A DNA stretch of 21,451 nt, taken from the IMG/VR virus record IMGVR_UViG_3300035698_003237, positions 1-21,451 of that record; one strand, given 5' to 3'. Shown here one piece after another: positions 7,394-15,622 of the stretch; the first letter of the stretch is position 1, and each line of letters starts with the position of its first letter. The position numbers were made by a program, and so were the translations under genes. The notes beneath the pieces were generated by a model. The model worked only from the letters and a program-made list of their open reading frames with translations. It was not told the DNA's origin and did no database searches. The DNA comes from a virus.

Positions 7394-8262
7394 TGGCTAA
7401 TTTAGTTACAAATCCTGGCTTCGAAACTGGCAATCTTACTGGGTGGACGATATATACTGGTGATGGGTCATTTGGTCACGGCTCACCACTTGCTAGTGCG
7501 TTAGCCGATTATAGTGGAATTTATGGACTAAAACATGAAGTATTTACAAACGCTACATCAGGTGATATCGGAACAAACCAGGCAGTATCTGGCTTATTAG
7601 CAGATCATCAATACGATATACGATGCGATATCCAGGCTACATCTAGCGTGGATGATACACTACGGCTGCAATACGATTATGTTGACGCCAGTGGCTCGCA
7701 TACGTTGTCGCTACAACCCACAGGGCTAAATGCGTGGGAGCGGTTAAGTACTACATTCATTACATCTGGTGCATATACCTCCGGGACAGTTAAGTTATAT
7801 GGCAATGGTGACATGTATGCAGATAATATCGTCATCGAGTATATCGGTGGCGAAGGTAGCCAGATGTTTCCGGTGCAATCAGGAATATGGGTGGCACTGG
7901 ATTCTGGCAGTCTAATAGTCGGTTCACTTCGCGTACCAGTATACGATGATGCGCCAGTTAATACTGGAGTATATCCATACATCACGATATCGGACTTTAC
8001 AGAGATACCGTGGGATACGTGCAATACAACTGGCAACGAAACTACCTGCACCATGCATGTATATAGCAGGGTCGCGGGATCATACGAGTGTAAGTCGATC
8101 ATAAGTGAAATACAATCAAGATTACACAGACAGAATATAGCAATCGGAACAACCGATACATTTGGAACACAAGTAGAATACAAACAAGTCGTACGAGACC
8201 CAGCAGATGTCGCTGTAACTCACGGAATCGTTAGGGTCAGGATAACCACAAAGGATAATTAA
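7393..8262 (+). CDS. Tail terminator (DUF3168-like) with N-terminal carbohydrate-binding module
   Basis: Two domains are visible in 289 residues. Residues 3-150 look like a CBM_4_9-type jelly roll: NLVTNPGFETGNLTGWTIY, then GLKHEVF, an AVSGLLADHQYDIRCDI strand pair, LNAWERLSTTF, and the closing MYADNIVIEYI. Residues 158-289 match tail-terminator proteins of the DUF3168 type: FPVQSGIWVALD, VPVYDDAPVNTGVYPYITI, a MHVYSRVAGSYECKSIISEI helix, and a final RVRITTKDN strand. Such terminators cap the tail tube and usually stand alone at roughly 110-140 residues, so the N-terminal half is an addition. Position between the gp10-like gene and the tail-tube genes agrees. Inference: the added module would be displayed around the neck. 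Domain assignments are by eye. Confidence 0.8.
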   Translation: MANLVTNPGFETGNLTGWTIYTGDGSFGHGSPLASALADYSGIYGLKHEVFTNATSGDIGTNQAVSGLLADHQYDIRCDIQATSSVDDTLRLQYDYVDASGSHTLSLQPTGLNAWERLSTTFITSGAYTSGTVKLYGNGDMYADNIVIEYIGGEGSQMFPVQSGIWVALDSGSLIVGSLRVPVYDDAPVNTGVYPYITISDFTEIPWDTCNTTGNETTCTMHVYSRVAGSYECKSIISEIQSRLHRQNIAIGTTDTFGTQVEYKQVVRDPADVAVTHGIVRVRITTKDN

Positions 8263-8263
8263 T

Positions 8264-8704
8264 ATGGCAGAGATTAATGGTTCTAACGTCACCCTTGCAG
8301 TGTCACAGAGTGGCACAGGGCACTTAGCTCTTTCTGGACTTAACGGTGCCGATATGAACTACAGTGCTGGTACTGTAGACATTACATCTACAGATGCTGC
8401 TGGTGATATAGAGAACATATTTGGTCAGCAATCATGGATAATGTCCGCAGATGGCATAGCAACTGCTGATCCATTTCCAACTCCTACTGCTGGTGTAGAT
8501 ATATCATGTTGGCAGGTGATTGAGAGTGGTATACAGCAACGCAAGGGTATATACGTACTACTCACCGATGGCTGGTCAACTACTTACAGTGGCGTAGTTA
8601 CGATATCGAGTTACGATACGTCGGCAGTCACCGATGGTACTGGTGCGCAAGAATGGTCACTACAGTTCGCCAATTCAGGCCAACTCACAATGGCAGGAGC
8701 CTAA
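8264..8704 (+). CDS. Tail tube protein, first copy
   Basis: A 146-residue protein, about the size of siphophage tube subunits, starting MAEINGSNVTLAVSQSGTGH and containing TVDITSTDAAGD, W-IMSADGIATAD, and a C-terminal WSLQFANSGQLTMAG strand. These features, and the place between the terminator and the tail chaperones, identify a TP901-1-like major tail protein. The downstream gene is a clear paralogue sharing the NG-NV start, the ID-T pattern, SADG-TAD and the C-terminal strand. AAAGGA at 8250-8255 is the ribosome site. Which copy builds most of the tube cannot be told from sequence. Confidence 0.85.
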   Translation: MAEINGSNVTLAVSQSGTGHLALSGLNGADMNYSAGTVDITSTDAAGDIENIFGQQSWIMSADGIATADPFPTPTAGVDISCWQVIESGIQQRKGIYVLLTDGWSTTYSGVVTISSYDTSAVTDGTGAQEWSLQFANSGQLTMAGA

Positions 8705-8707
8705 GAT

Positions 8708-9118
8708 ATGGCAGATTTAAATGGTATTAATGTTGCGGTGTATGTCTCGGCTTCAGCTGCTGGTGCCAACACTGCACTAGATGGTCAGAAGAATGGATCG
8801 TTATCGAGATCAACAAACGTAATCGATGTAACTACACGTAGTGATGCTGGTGTTACTGCCTCCGTCCACAACAACAACGGGTGGAATGTTAGTGCAGATG
8901 GCTCGTTTACTGCAGATAGTTATACAGGTGCAGGATACGCAATAGTTAGAGCAGCGATACTTGCACGTACCCCAGTTTGGGTTGTACTTAGTGGCGTTCA
9001 TGGTACTACGGCTTCGGGTCAATCTGTACCTACCGCATATAACATTTCAGCGTCGAAGGATAATTCGCTTGACTGGTCAATGGAGTTTGTGGGTTCAGGA
9101 GCGCTAACAATAGATTAA
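8708..9118 (+). CDS. Tail tube protein, second copy (paralogue)
   Basis: A 136-residue paralogue of the preceding gene, beginning MADLNGINVAVYVSASAAG and keeping NVIDVTTRSDAG, WNVSADGSFTAD and the C-terminal DWSMEFVGSGALTID. It lacks the longer middle loop of the first copy (the segment around PFPTPTAGVDISC). AGGAG at 8695-8699, inside the end of the first copy, is its ribosome site, so both are translated from one message. It may be the main tube subunit, a minor ring, or a decorated variant. A strong hairpin follows at 9127-9150, as after the capsid block. Confidence 0.83.
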   Translation: MADLNGINVAVYVSASAAGANTALDGQKNGSLSRSTNVIDVTTRSDAGVTASVHNNNGWNVSADGSFTADSYTGAGYAIVRAAILARTPVWVVLSGVHGTTASGQSVPTAYNISASKDNSLDWSMEFVGSGALTID

Positions 9119-9126
9119 CATAATAA

Positions 9127-9150
9127 GTGCCCCCAGTTAATTGGGGGCAC
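9127..9150 (+). promoter_or_regulatory. Strong RNA hairpin after the tail-tube genes
   Basis: GTGCCCCC (9127-9134) pairs perfectly with GGGGGCAC (9143-9150); an A-T and a G-T pair can extend it inward, leaving a TTAA loop. Outer ATAA (9123-9126) and TTAT (9154-9157) can add pairs across a short bulge. There is no T-run, so simple termination is unlikely. It sits just upstream of the AAGGAG ribosome site of the chaperone gene and would reduce or partition expression between the abundant tube proteins and the scarce chaperone. A GTG at 9127 lies inside it and is not the gene start. Confidence 0.78.
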
Positions 9151-9171
9151 AACTTATCAAGGAGATTACAG

Positions 9172-9657
9172 ATGTCAAATACAACAAGTAAGATCGCTAA
9201 GGGTATAGTGAAGCCTTATATTGTCGACTTCCCAGTTGGTGATAAGATCGAAACACGAGAGCTTCGGTACGACAATAGGGCACTAATTGCAATCGAACGT
9301 CTAATGGATATTCCGATACCCAGAATAATGGAAAAGGTATTAGATGTATCTGATAATGACAATCCAGTTTGGTTGCTCGGACTAAAGGATTCGTTGGAAC
9401 TACTCAAGATCGGGCTAATGGCTAAATATGGTGAACACAGTGATGATGATATAGACGAGTTAACATCAGGTATAGCGATACAAGAAATACCGACTATGGT
9501 AGTTTCCGCTATTATGAAAGCATTAAATCCTGATATAGATATTGAAAATCCTGATATAGATACTGACGAAGGGGCACAAGAAGTAAAAAACGCCCAAAGC
9601 CCACGGAAGACTTCTGGGAAGAACTCCAGTGGAAAGCCCTCTGGGTCTGCAGTTTAG
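9172..9657 (+). CDS. Tail assembly chaperone, short form (gpG-like)
   Basis: A 161-residue acidic protein in the classical position between tail tube and tape measure, where lambda gpG-type chaperones coat the tape measure during tail assembly and are absent from the virion. The N-terminal part (VDFPVGDKIETRELRYDNRALIAIERLMDI) folds as short strands followed by helices; the C-terminal part is low-complexity acid and Lys/Ser-rich (NPDIDIENPDIDTDEGAQE, then KTSGKNSSGKPSGSAV). The start at 9172 has AAGGAG at 9159-9164; a GTG at 9127 is in frame but lies within a hairpin. Near its end, at 9585-9591, it carries the -1 slippery heptamer that gives the longer GT-like product. Confidence 0.85.
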   Translation: MSNTTSKIAKGIVKPYIVDFPVGDKIETRELRYDNRALIAIERLMDIPIPRIMEKVLDVSDNDNPVWLLGLKDSLELLKIGLMAKYGEHSDDDIDELTSGIAIQEIPTMVVSAIMKALNPDIDIENPDIDTDEGAQEVKNAQSPRKTSGKNSSGKPSGSAV

Positions 9658-9965
9658 ATTGGGATACATATTGGTCGTTGATACCAGCTGAAATACATCA
9701 GCTATATATGGGAGTGATGTGGAGAGAAGACCATAGATTATGTCAAGATACCAGAATGCTGGAGTATCATGCTGCGATAGCTGGTGGAGTAAAGGGAGCA
9801 AATAAATATAGATATAAGTCGATATTTAAGGACTTCAGACTAATAAATAAAGTAAAAGTAGATCTTGAATACGCTAAGGCTAATAGGCACATGGATTTCT
9901 ACAGGCAACAACTGATAGAAGCCGGACTCGATCCAGATAACTTAGAAGAAGACATAGATGAATGA
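9172..9965 (+). CDS. Tail assembly chaperone, frameshifted long form (gpGT-like)
   Basis: Predicted -1 frameshift fusion of about 264 residues: the first 139 codons are those of the short form, then ribosomes slip at 9585-9591 and continue in the overlapping frame to the stop at 9963-9965. The new frame is open right through the junction, beginning KRPKPTEDFWEELQWKALW and VCSLDWDTYWSLIPAEIHQL, then WREDHRLCQDTRMLEYHAAIAGG and a helical, acidic end. The T-like part typically bridges the tape measure and the tube subunits. It has no convincing own start (only a TTG at 9678 without a good ribosome site), which supports expression by frameshifting. It overlaps the tape measure gene by eight bases. 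Confidence 0.88.
9585..9591 (+). promoter_or_regulatory. Programmed -1 ribosomal frameshift site (A AAA AAC)
   Basis: The heptamer AAAAAAC is in the exact X XXY YYZ phase of the gpG frame: GTA AAA AAC. A tandem slip by one base gives AAA AAA, then CGC CCA AAG in the T frame, which contains no stop before 9963. Location 66 bases before the gpG stop is typical for G/GT pairs. A weak CCCA/TGGG stem (9600-9603 with 9615-9618) lies nine bases downstream; its role is doubtful. Confidence 0.9.
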
Positions 9966-12711
9966 AGAGTTAGCCAAATTAATAGTTAAAGTAGGGCTGG
10001 ACGCCAAAGAGTTCAAATCTGGTTCAGCTGCCATAATAAGTAACTCCAAGAACATGCGATCCGAAGCTGGTAGAATGGGTCAAGAATTCTCCCGCGTTGG
10101 TCGTATGATTACAATAGGATTTACTGCACCTTTACTGGCAGCTGGAGTCGGACTGCTTAAGTTAGCCGGTGAACTCGAACAGACACATATCGCATTTACT
10201 ACGCTATATGGATCGGCTACTAAAGCTACCACAGTAATTAAAGACCTTCAGAAATTCGCTAAGTCGACTCCATTCCAATTCGATGGTCTAGCTCAAACAG
10301 TTAGACTGATGAATGCAATGGGACTGGAAAAGAACAATCCAATTCCAATGCTGACGCAAATAGGAGATGCCGTTTCCGCCCTAGGTGGCGGTGCTCCAGA
10401 GATGGATCGTGTTGTCCGGGCACTTGGTCAAATACAAGCTAAGGGCAAACTAGCAGCCCAGGAAATGAACCAGTTATCCGAACTCGGTATCAATGCATGG
10501 GATTCACTAGCTAAGGCGCTAAATACAGATGTAGCTGGAGCCCAACGCCAGACTACAGCTGGTGGTGTATCATCTGATGTCGCTATAAAAGCTATACTGG
10601 ATGGATTCGATCAGTATCAAGGTGCAATGATGGATCAGTCTAAGTCACTACTTGGTATGCTGAGTACGATGAAAGATGCATTCATAATGTTTGCACAGGA
10701 TGTTGGTACAGCGCTTCTACCGATAGCTAAAACGGTCATGGACGCCGTTATAAAACCACTTTCTTTTGTAACTGAAAAATTTAATGAATTCAATGATGCA
10801 ACTGGTGGTGTTTTGACTGCCAGTGCAGGTGTTAGTGCTAGTTTCTACGCGACAGGTGCAGCAGTTTTGTGGAGTAGTGGGAAGATTCTTACCTATATAT
10901 CTAACATTAAAAATGCAGGTATAGCTACAAAGAGCGCAGCTGTTGAGCTAGCTCTGATGCAAGGGCTTCACGCTCGTGCTCTAAGTGGCGCAGCTGCTGC
11001 ACCATTGCAGATGCTATCATCAGGATTTACAAGGGAAGCTGCCGAATTAGAGCCAAGAATAGAGTCACTCCGGAGAACAGTAGCAACAGCAGCAACAGGA
11101 TTTTGGACACTAAAGATAGCTCTGATAGCAGCAGCATTAGCAGTGGGTGGGCTATATGGTGCATATCAGTATTTAACAAGGGAACGACGAGCAATAGTAG
11201 AAGCAGCAACTGATGAGTTAGATATACAACGGCAACTAAATGAACTAGAAGCAGAAGGCGTAGATATCACAAATGTTGCAGCAGTTGCTAAAGCCAACGA
11301 AATTAAGTTAATAAGAGATAAGATAGCTGCACAGCGTGAGATGATGGAACTGGCTAGAGCCGATGTCGAAGTACAACGGGGCCTAGTGGAAAGCATAACA
11401 GGTGATCAAACGGCTGGTGCATCTGGTGTGTCGCTAATTATACAACAATGGCTGGCCGGAGGAGACATTGAAGAGCTTACAGAGACAGCAAATACAGCTG
11501 CAGATGCCGTTGAAAGATTAACTGAGAAATTAGATAATGCAGTAAATACACCAGACCCAGTGGCAGTAGAAACAAGACTAGATACAAGAATTAGGCAGCT
11601 ACAAGAAATAAGTGAAATCGAAGGAGAAATAGGGAGACAAGAAGCCATTGCTGCTGATCTACGTCGCGAGCTTGAAACTAATCAAACAACCTGGGCTTTC
11701 CCATTAGACAGGAAGGCTGTAAAAGCAGATATATCCTTCGCCGAGGGACAAATAAAGCAACTAAATGACAAATTAAGTGAAATAACCCCCGAATCAGAAG
11801 AAGACATCACAAAGGATATGCGGGATGAGTGGAAGGTCCGCGATGCTGCGAGTGCTTCACACTGGGAACATGTTAGACGCGACGAAATAAGACGTAACGA
11901 CGACTATTATGAGATTGTTGTAGAATCACAGAATCGTGTCACGGATAGCTATAGCCGCTTCTACGAGCGACAGCGACGATTACGCGCAGACGCAGCTACA
12001 CGTAGACAAGACAGTGCGAACAGACGAGCATTAATGGCAGATCGTGGAGAAGACTCAGATGCACTAATTGGCCGGAATGAGATGGTCAACCGGAATGAGC
12101 GTGATCTAAGAGCTGCAGAAGCTGGAGTTGTGGTTCCAGATACATTGCCAGCCACGATAGAAGAGACGAAAGCACAACAGGCAATATGGGACAACAATGC
12201 AGAGAGGTTTGCTGGAACAGTAGGTAACATGACTGCATCATTCGTGATGGGCATGGACGATATAAAACAATCTGCGCTGAACGTAGCAGGTCAGATACTA
12301 TCCATGTTGATATCGTGGGGCGTCCAGCAAGTTGTATTAACAGCAATAACGAATAGAAATACCGCAGCTGTAAATGCTAATACTGTTGCTAAAACAGCTA
12401 ATGCTGCTGCAGGACTTGGTATGGGACTTGGTGCTGCTGTTGGAGTAATATCTACTATATACACTGTAGGTAAACTATTTGGAGCATTTGCCGATGGTGG
12501 TATAGCCGCAAAACCGATGATAGCTACAGTAGCCGAAAAGGAACCAGAAGCCATTATACCATTTAGTAAGATGGGTAAGTTTATAAACGATGTAGGTGGC
12601 AATAGTGGTGGTGGTGGTGGAGATACATACGTATATTTGGATAGTGAACAAATAGCTGCACGAGTAGAGCGCAGAGTCGGGAGAAATATGGCTCAAAGGG
12701 GAGCGGCATAA
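9958..12711 (+). CDS. Tape measure protein
   Basis: Sets tail length and is ejected at infection. The N terminus is family-typical: IVKVGLDAKEFKSGSAAI, SRVGRMITIGFTAPLLAAGVG, then THIAFTTLYGSATKA, LQKFAKSTPFQFDGLAQTV and a LSELGINAWDSLAKALN segment as in tape measure N-terminal domains. A hydrophobic helix near 382-406 (TLKIALIAAALAVGGLYGAY) and another near 815-845 may enter the host membrane. Between them lie charged, coiled-coil-rich helices. The C terminus, after a Gly-rich linker, is VYLDSEQIAARVERRVG. At 917 residues and the accepted 0.15 nm per residue, the tail would be about 140 nm long (inference). No lysozyme or peptidase motif was seen. Confidence 0.95.
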   Translation: MNEELAKLIVKVGLDAKEFKSGSAAIISNSKNMRSEAGRMGQEFSRVGRMITIGFTAPLLAAGVGLLKLAGELEQTHIAFTTLYGSATKATTVIKDLQKFAKSTPFQFDGLAQTVRLMNAMGLEKNNPIPMLTQIGDAVSALGGGAPEMDRVVRALGQIQAKGKLAAQEMNQLSELGINAWDSLAKALNTDVAGAQRQTTAGGVSSDVAIKAILDGFDQYQGAMMDQSKSLLGMLSTMKDAFIMFAQDVGTALLPIAKTVMDAVIKPLSFVTEKFNEFNDATGGVLTASAGVSASFYATGAAVLWSSGKILTYISNIKNAGIATKSAAVELALMQGLHARALSGAAAAPLQMLSSGFTREAAELEPRIESLRRTVATAATGFWTLKIALIAAALAVGGLYGAYQYLTRERRAIVEAATDELDIQRQLNELEAEGVDITNVAAVAKANEIKLIRDKIAAQREMMELARADVEVQRGLVESITGDQTAGASGVSLIIQQWLAGGDIEELTETANTAADAVERLTEKLDNAVNTPDPVAVETRLDTRIRQLQEISEIEGEIGRQEAIAADLRRELETNQTTWAFPLDRKAVKADISFAEGQIKQLNDKLSEITPESEEDITKDMRDEWKVRDAASASHWEHVRRDEIRRNDDYYEIVVESQNRVTDSYSRFYERQRRLRADAATRRQDSANRRALMADRGEDSDALIGRNEMVNRNERDLRAAEAGVVVPDTLPATIEETKAQQAIWDNNAERFAGTVGNMTASFVMGMDDIKQSALNVAGQILSMLISWGVQQVVLTAITNRNTAAVNANTVAKTANAAAGLGMGLGAAVGVISTIYTVGKLFGAFADGGIAAKPMIATVAEKEPEAIIPFSKMGKFINDVGGNSGGGGGDTYVYLDSEQIAARVERRVGRNMAQRGAA

Positions 12712-15177
12712 ATGGCTACTAAATATAGAATTAGATTAGATACCGCAGATACAGATGTTGATAGAAGCGAATATATAATGCCTGGTTCGTTGATAGCTGA
12801 TAAGTCAATAGATGGTAGATCAGTTGCTAAATTTAGCATGATTGGTCCATACACTACACTGCAGCCTGAATTGCTACCTGGAATGAGTATGGCATTAGAT
12901 TTCCCTTATAATCCCAGTGATACCACGTACGCTGAATATTTTGCGGGTGAAATAGATGATGTAACTGAAATAGATCTAGCTCCAGGAAATACATCAACTA
13001 TGGTGCAGTACGATGTTGTATGTACATCGTGGGCAGCAATATGCGACAGGAAATATACATCGGTTAGATGGAAAGATCTTACAGTATCTGGAATACTGGC
13101 AGATATATTAACTACTGCACTATCTGGCGAAGGATTTAGTATAGGTGCTATATCAGCTGTGCTGTATGCAACTACGCTGGATGTAGTGGATGGAATATAC
13201 ACTGCAGTTAGTACCTCATTAGATGATATAAGTACGCAAACTGGAGCTTATTGGTGGATTGGTGCAGATCGCACCATAAATATGAGTACACGAGCTAATG
13301 GTACTGTAGTGAACCGCAATATGGTTACTACAAATCCTGGATTTGAAGATGGTCTTACTGACTGGGAAGACATCGGTGGTACATTTGACGACGAGGCAGT
13401 GCAAACAGCGGTCAAATACGAAGGCACTCATGCCTATTATGCAATTGGATTACAAGGCAATTCCGGCAGACGTAGATACGTATCTGTAGTATCTGGAGAG
13501 ACTTACACGTTTTCCGCCTATGGATATGGTAGCGATGGTAGCGACGCACATATACAGGTCGTACACGATGGAGTAACTTATAACGAGTATCTATCCGCTG
13601 GTGATTCATGGAATCGATATTCGATTACATTTACCGCTACCGATAGTGCCGAAGTAGCTGGACTGTATATCATTGCAGGTGAAGACACTATATATGCAGA
13701 CGCTGTAATGCTACAGCGTGGACAATGGTTAAGTGACTATAGAGCTACTGGCGGAGTACCTGGCGGGATAAGTAACTTAAGTGTTAACCGAAATAGATCA
13801 GAGTACCGAAACAAGCAATATATTGTTGGTAAGACAACAATGAACGATAAGATAGATGGCAACGGATGGCAACGGACATTTCCACTAACTGGGCGTCCAC
13901 TGGCTACCCAAGACGTGCAGTTTCGACCATCTGGGTCTGGCGATATGCAAGTCAGAAATGTATCAACAAATACAGCTGATCAGGTACACACTACACTAGC
14001 TAGTGGAGTTGGTGTTGGTTTTGGTCAACCAGCTGGTAGTGCCGAGCGAGTAGAGCTATACTCTTCGGAGAGTGCAGATAGTGGAATAAATGTTGAGATT
14101 ATTGGATATAGTATTGCCGATAATGATATCAATTCCGAGATACTAACTACCAATGCAGCAGATGGAACGACATCAGTTTACTCAACTGGATATTTCGACA
14201 ATCTCATGGCGTTCAAAGTTACTGGTGCTGTGGAGGCAGTAGGTACTCTTACTCTTAATACATATCCAGAGGTCACTGAGATAGTAGTAATACCAATCCC
14301 GGAAGGTATCCCGGACGAAGACAAGGTAGGTGTATTGACTGTAGCTGTAGATCCATTCTATATTGCGCCAGAGGCGATAAGCCTACAGACCGCAGAGAGT
14401 GGCTATATTGGTATATCTGGAGACCCAATGGTATCTGGTGCACCCAGTCGTAGAGTTGCGAAACTATATGGTGATGCTGGTAGGATACTATTTAACGATG
14501 AGCTGGATATCGGAGCCAACCCATACATGGAAAACATTTATGAGGTCTATGTTGGTGATATAGCTGCAACTAGTACAGTGGTGGTGGACCGACAGGATGA
14601 ATGGGTTTGGGAATATGGTAATGATGTAATCCATCAAAATAGCGGTCAACTAACATTCGAAGGCTTGGGTGAATTTAACCTATGCAAATTAATAGATTCA
14701 GGTGAATCTATATCGGTTAATTACACTGGTTTGGCATATCCATTAGTAACTGTAACGGATGCTACTGAGGTGACGGCAAGGGCAGCAGATAGTTCTGGGA
14801 CAACTGGGATATACTCAAACTTATGGTTTTCATCACCCACCGAAATCAAAAATACAACCGAGGCGCGAGCTATTGGTAATAATTTAATTGAGGCATATAC
14901 CAGAGATGGTCCAACTTCGTATTTTCCGCGAGTGGATATGTCACTAAATGTATATCAAAGTGGGTTGGAAATCGGTTATCTGGTTACAGATTCGTTCCCG
15001 AAGCATGGTATAACCGATCAACAATACATGGTTACTCGGACTAGCATTCGAGACTACGGGACAAATGAACTTGATAGATCCGTTAACTTTGTCATGCAAG
15101 TGGACCTAACAAACACCAAATCAATAGGTAACTGGGAAAAGTACTGGCGAAATATAGCCAAAGTAGGTTTGAAATAA
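12712..15177 (+). CDS. Tail hub / tail tip protein with inserted carbohydrate-binding module
   Basis: An 821-residue protein directly after the tape measure. Residues 1-195 resemble phage baseplate hub N-terminal domains (YRIRLDTADTDVDRSEYI, YFAGEIDDVTEIDL, YDVVCTSWAAICDRKYT, and STQTGAYWWIGADRTINM). Residues 203-348 form a CBM_4_9-like module: NMVTTNPGFEDGLTDWED, KYEGTHAYYAI, VSVVSGETYTFSAY, SWNRYSITFTA, and the closing IYADAVMLQRGQW. The hub fold resumes with ISNLSVNRNRSEYRNKQYI and ends in a long beta-rich part (GLEIGYLVTDSFPK, QQYMVTRTSIRDYG). Function as tail tip and possibly receptor or glycan binder is inferred. AGGGGAG upstream gives the ribosome site; the start directly abuts the tape measure stop. 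No peptidase motif was recognised. Confidence 0.82.
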   Translation: MATKYRIRLDTADTDVDRSEYIMPGSLIADKSIDGRSVAKFSMIGPYTTLQPELLPGMSMALDFPYNPSDTTYAEYFAGEIDDVTEIDLAPGNTSTMVQYDVVCTSWAAICDRKYTSVRWKDLTVSGILADILTTALSGEGFSIGAISAVLYATTLDVVDGIYTAVSTSLDDISTQTGAYWWIGADRTINMSTRANGTVVNRNMVTTNPGFEDGLTDWEDIGGTFDDEAVQTAVKYEGTHAYYAIGLQGNSGRRRYVSVVSGETYTFSAYGYGSDGSDAHIQVVHDGVTYNEYLSAGDSWNRYSITFTATDSAEVAGLYIIAGEDTIYADAVMLQRGQWLSDYRATGGVPGGISNLSVNRNRSEYRNKQYIVGKTTMNDKIDGNGWQRTFPLTGRPLATQDVQFRPSGSGDMQVRNVSTNTADQVHTTLASGVGVGFGQPAGSAERVELYSSESADSGINVEIIGYSIADNDINSEILTTNAADGTTSVYSTGYFDNLMAFKVTGAVEAVGTLTLNTYPEVTEIVVIPIPEGIPDEDKVGVLTVAVDPFYIAPEAISLQTAESGYIGISGDPMVSGAPSRRVAKLYGDAGRILFNDELDIGANPYMENIYEVYVGDIAATSTVVVDRQDEWVWEYGNDVIHQNSGQLTFEGLGEFNLCKLIDSGESISVNYTGLAYPLVTVTDATEVTARAADSSGTTGIYSNLWFSSPTEIKNTTEARAIGNNLIEAYTRDGPTSYFPRVDMSLNVYQSGLEIGYLVTDSFPKHGITDQQYMVTRTSIRDYGTNELDRSVNFVMQVDLTNTKSIGNWEKYWRNIAKVGLK

Positions 15178-15237
15178 TACCCAATTCATTTACATTCTTA
15201 AATATGGGCAACTTAACTAACATAAAAAGGATAAATT

Positions 15238-15621
15238 ATGTCACAAGCTGATCTAAACGTAATTGCACCATTCACTTCCGGCTCCGTTGAAGTTAAAGTC
15301 GTGATGGGAGTGTATGGCAACGCTAATCATGGCGCTATCGCAGTCACCTCTGGTGATGCTGGCGCTGTTGAGATATCTGTAGCATCTGGACAACTTGGTG
15401 GTTCTAACTTTGGGATCGAACTCAAGATGGAAACTACCGATGCATATCTCAAGTTTGCTTCGTCCGGTGATGCCGTATCTCCCGCGTCTGGTGATATACT
15501 ATTCGCCCGTGGAGATGGTTGGAAATACTTCCCCTATGGGGACACTACGAGAATAAGTCTAATATCTACCGGCGCTGGCGTCAGTGGCTGGTGTCACTAT
15601 ATCGAATACCCAGGAGCGTAG
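15238..15621 (+). CDS. Small tail-associated protein of unknown function
   Basis: A 127-residue protein with no recognised family. It is Gly/Ala/Val/Ser-rich and beta-patterned (SGSVEVKVVMGVYGNANHGAI, ISVASGQLGGSNFGIELKM, DAYLKFASSGDAVSPASGDI), lacks signal peptide and membrane segments, and ends SGWCHYIEYPG. It follows the hub gene after a 60-base gap and has AAAAGG at 15225-15230. The position between hub and lectin suggests a tail-tip or fibre component. The CAGGAG of the next gene lies in its last codons, so the two are co-translated. Confidence 0.65.
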   Translation: MSQADLNVIAPFTSGSVEVKVVMGVYGNANHGAIAVTSGDAGAVEISVASGQLGGSNFGIELKMETTDAYLKFASSGDAVSPASGDILFARGDGWKYFPYGDTTRISLISTGAGVSGWCHYIEYPGA

Positions 15622-15622
15622 A

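Noticed and set aside
9127-9171. GTG at 9127 as the tail chaperone start
   Set aside because: It is the first codon of the hairpin stem; ATG 9172 has AAGGAG seven bases upstream.
9600-9618. CCCA/TGGG stem as a frameshift stimulator
   Set aside because: Only four pairs; the inner GAAG/CTTC would need a one-base loop. The heptamer itself is adequate evidence.
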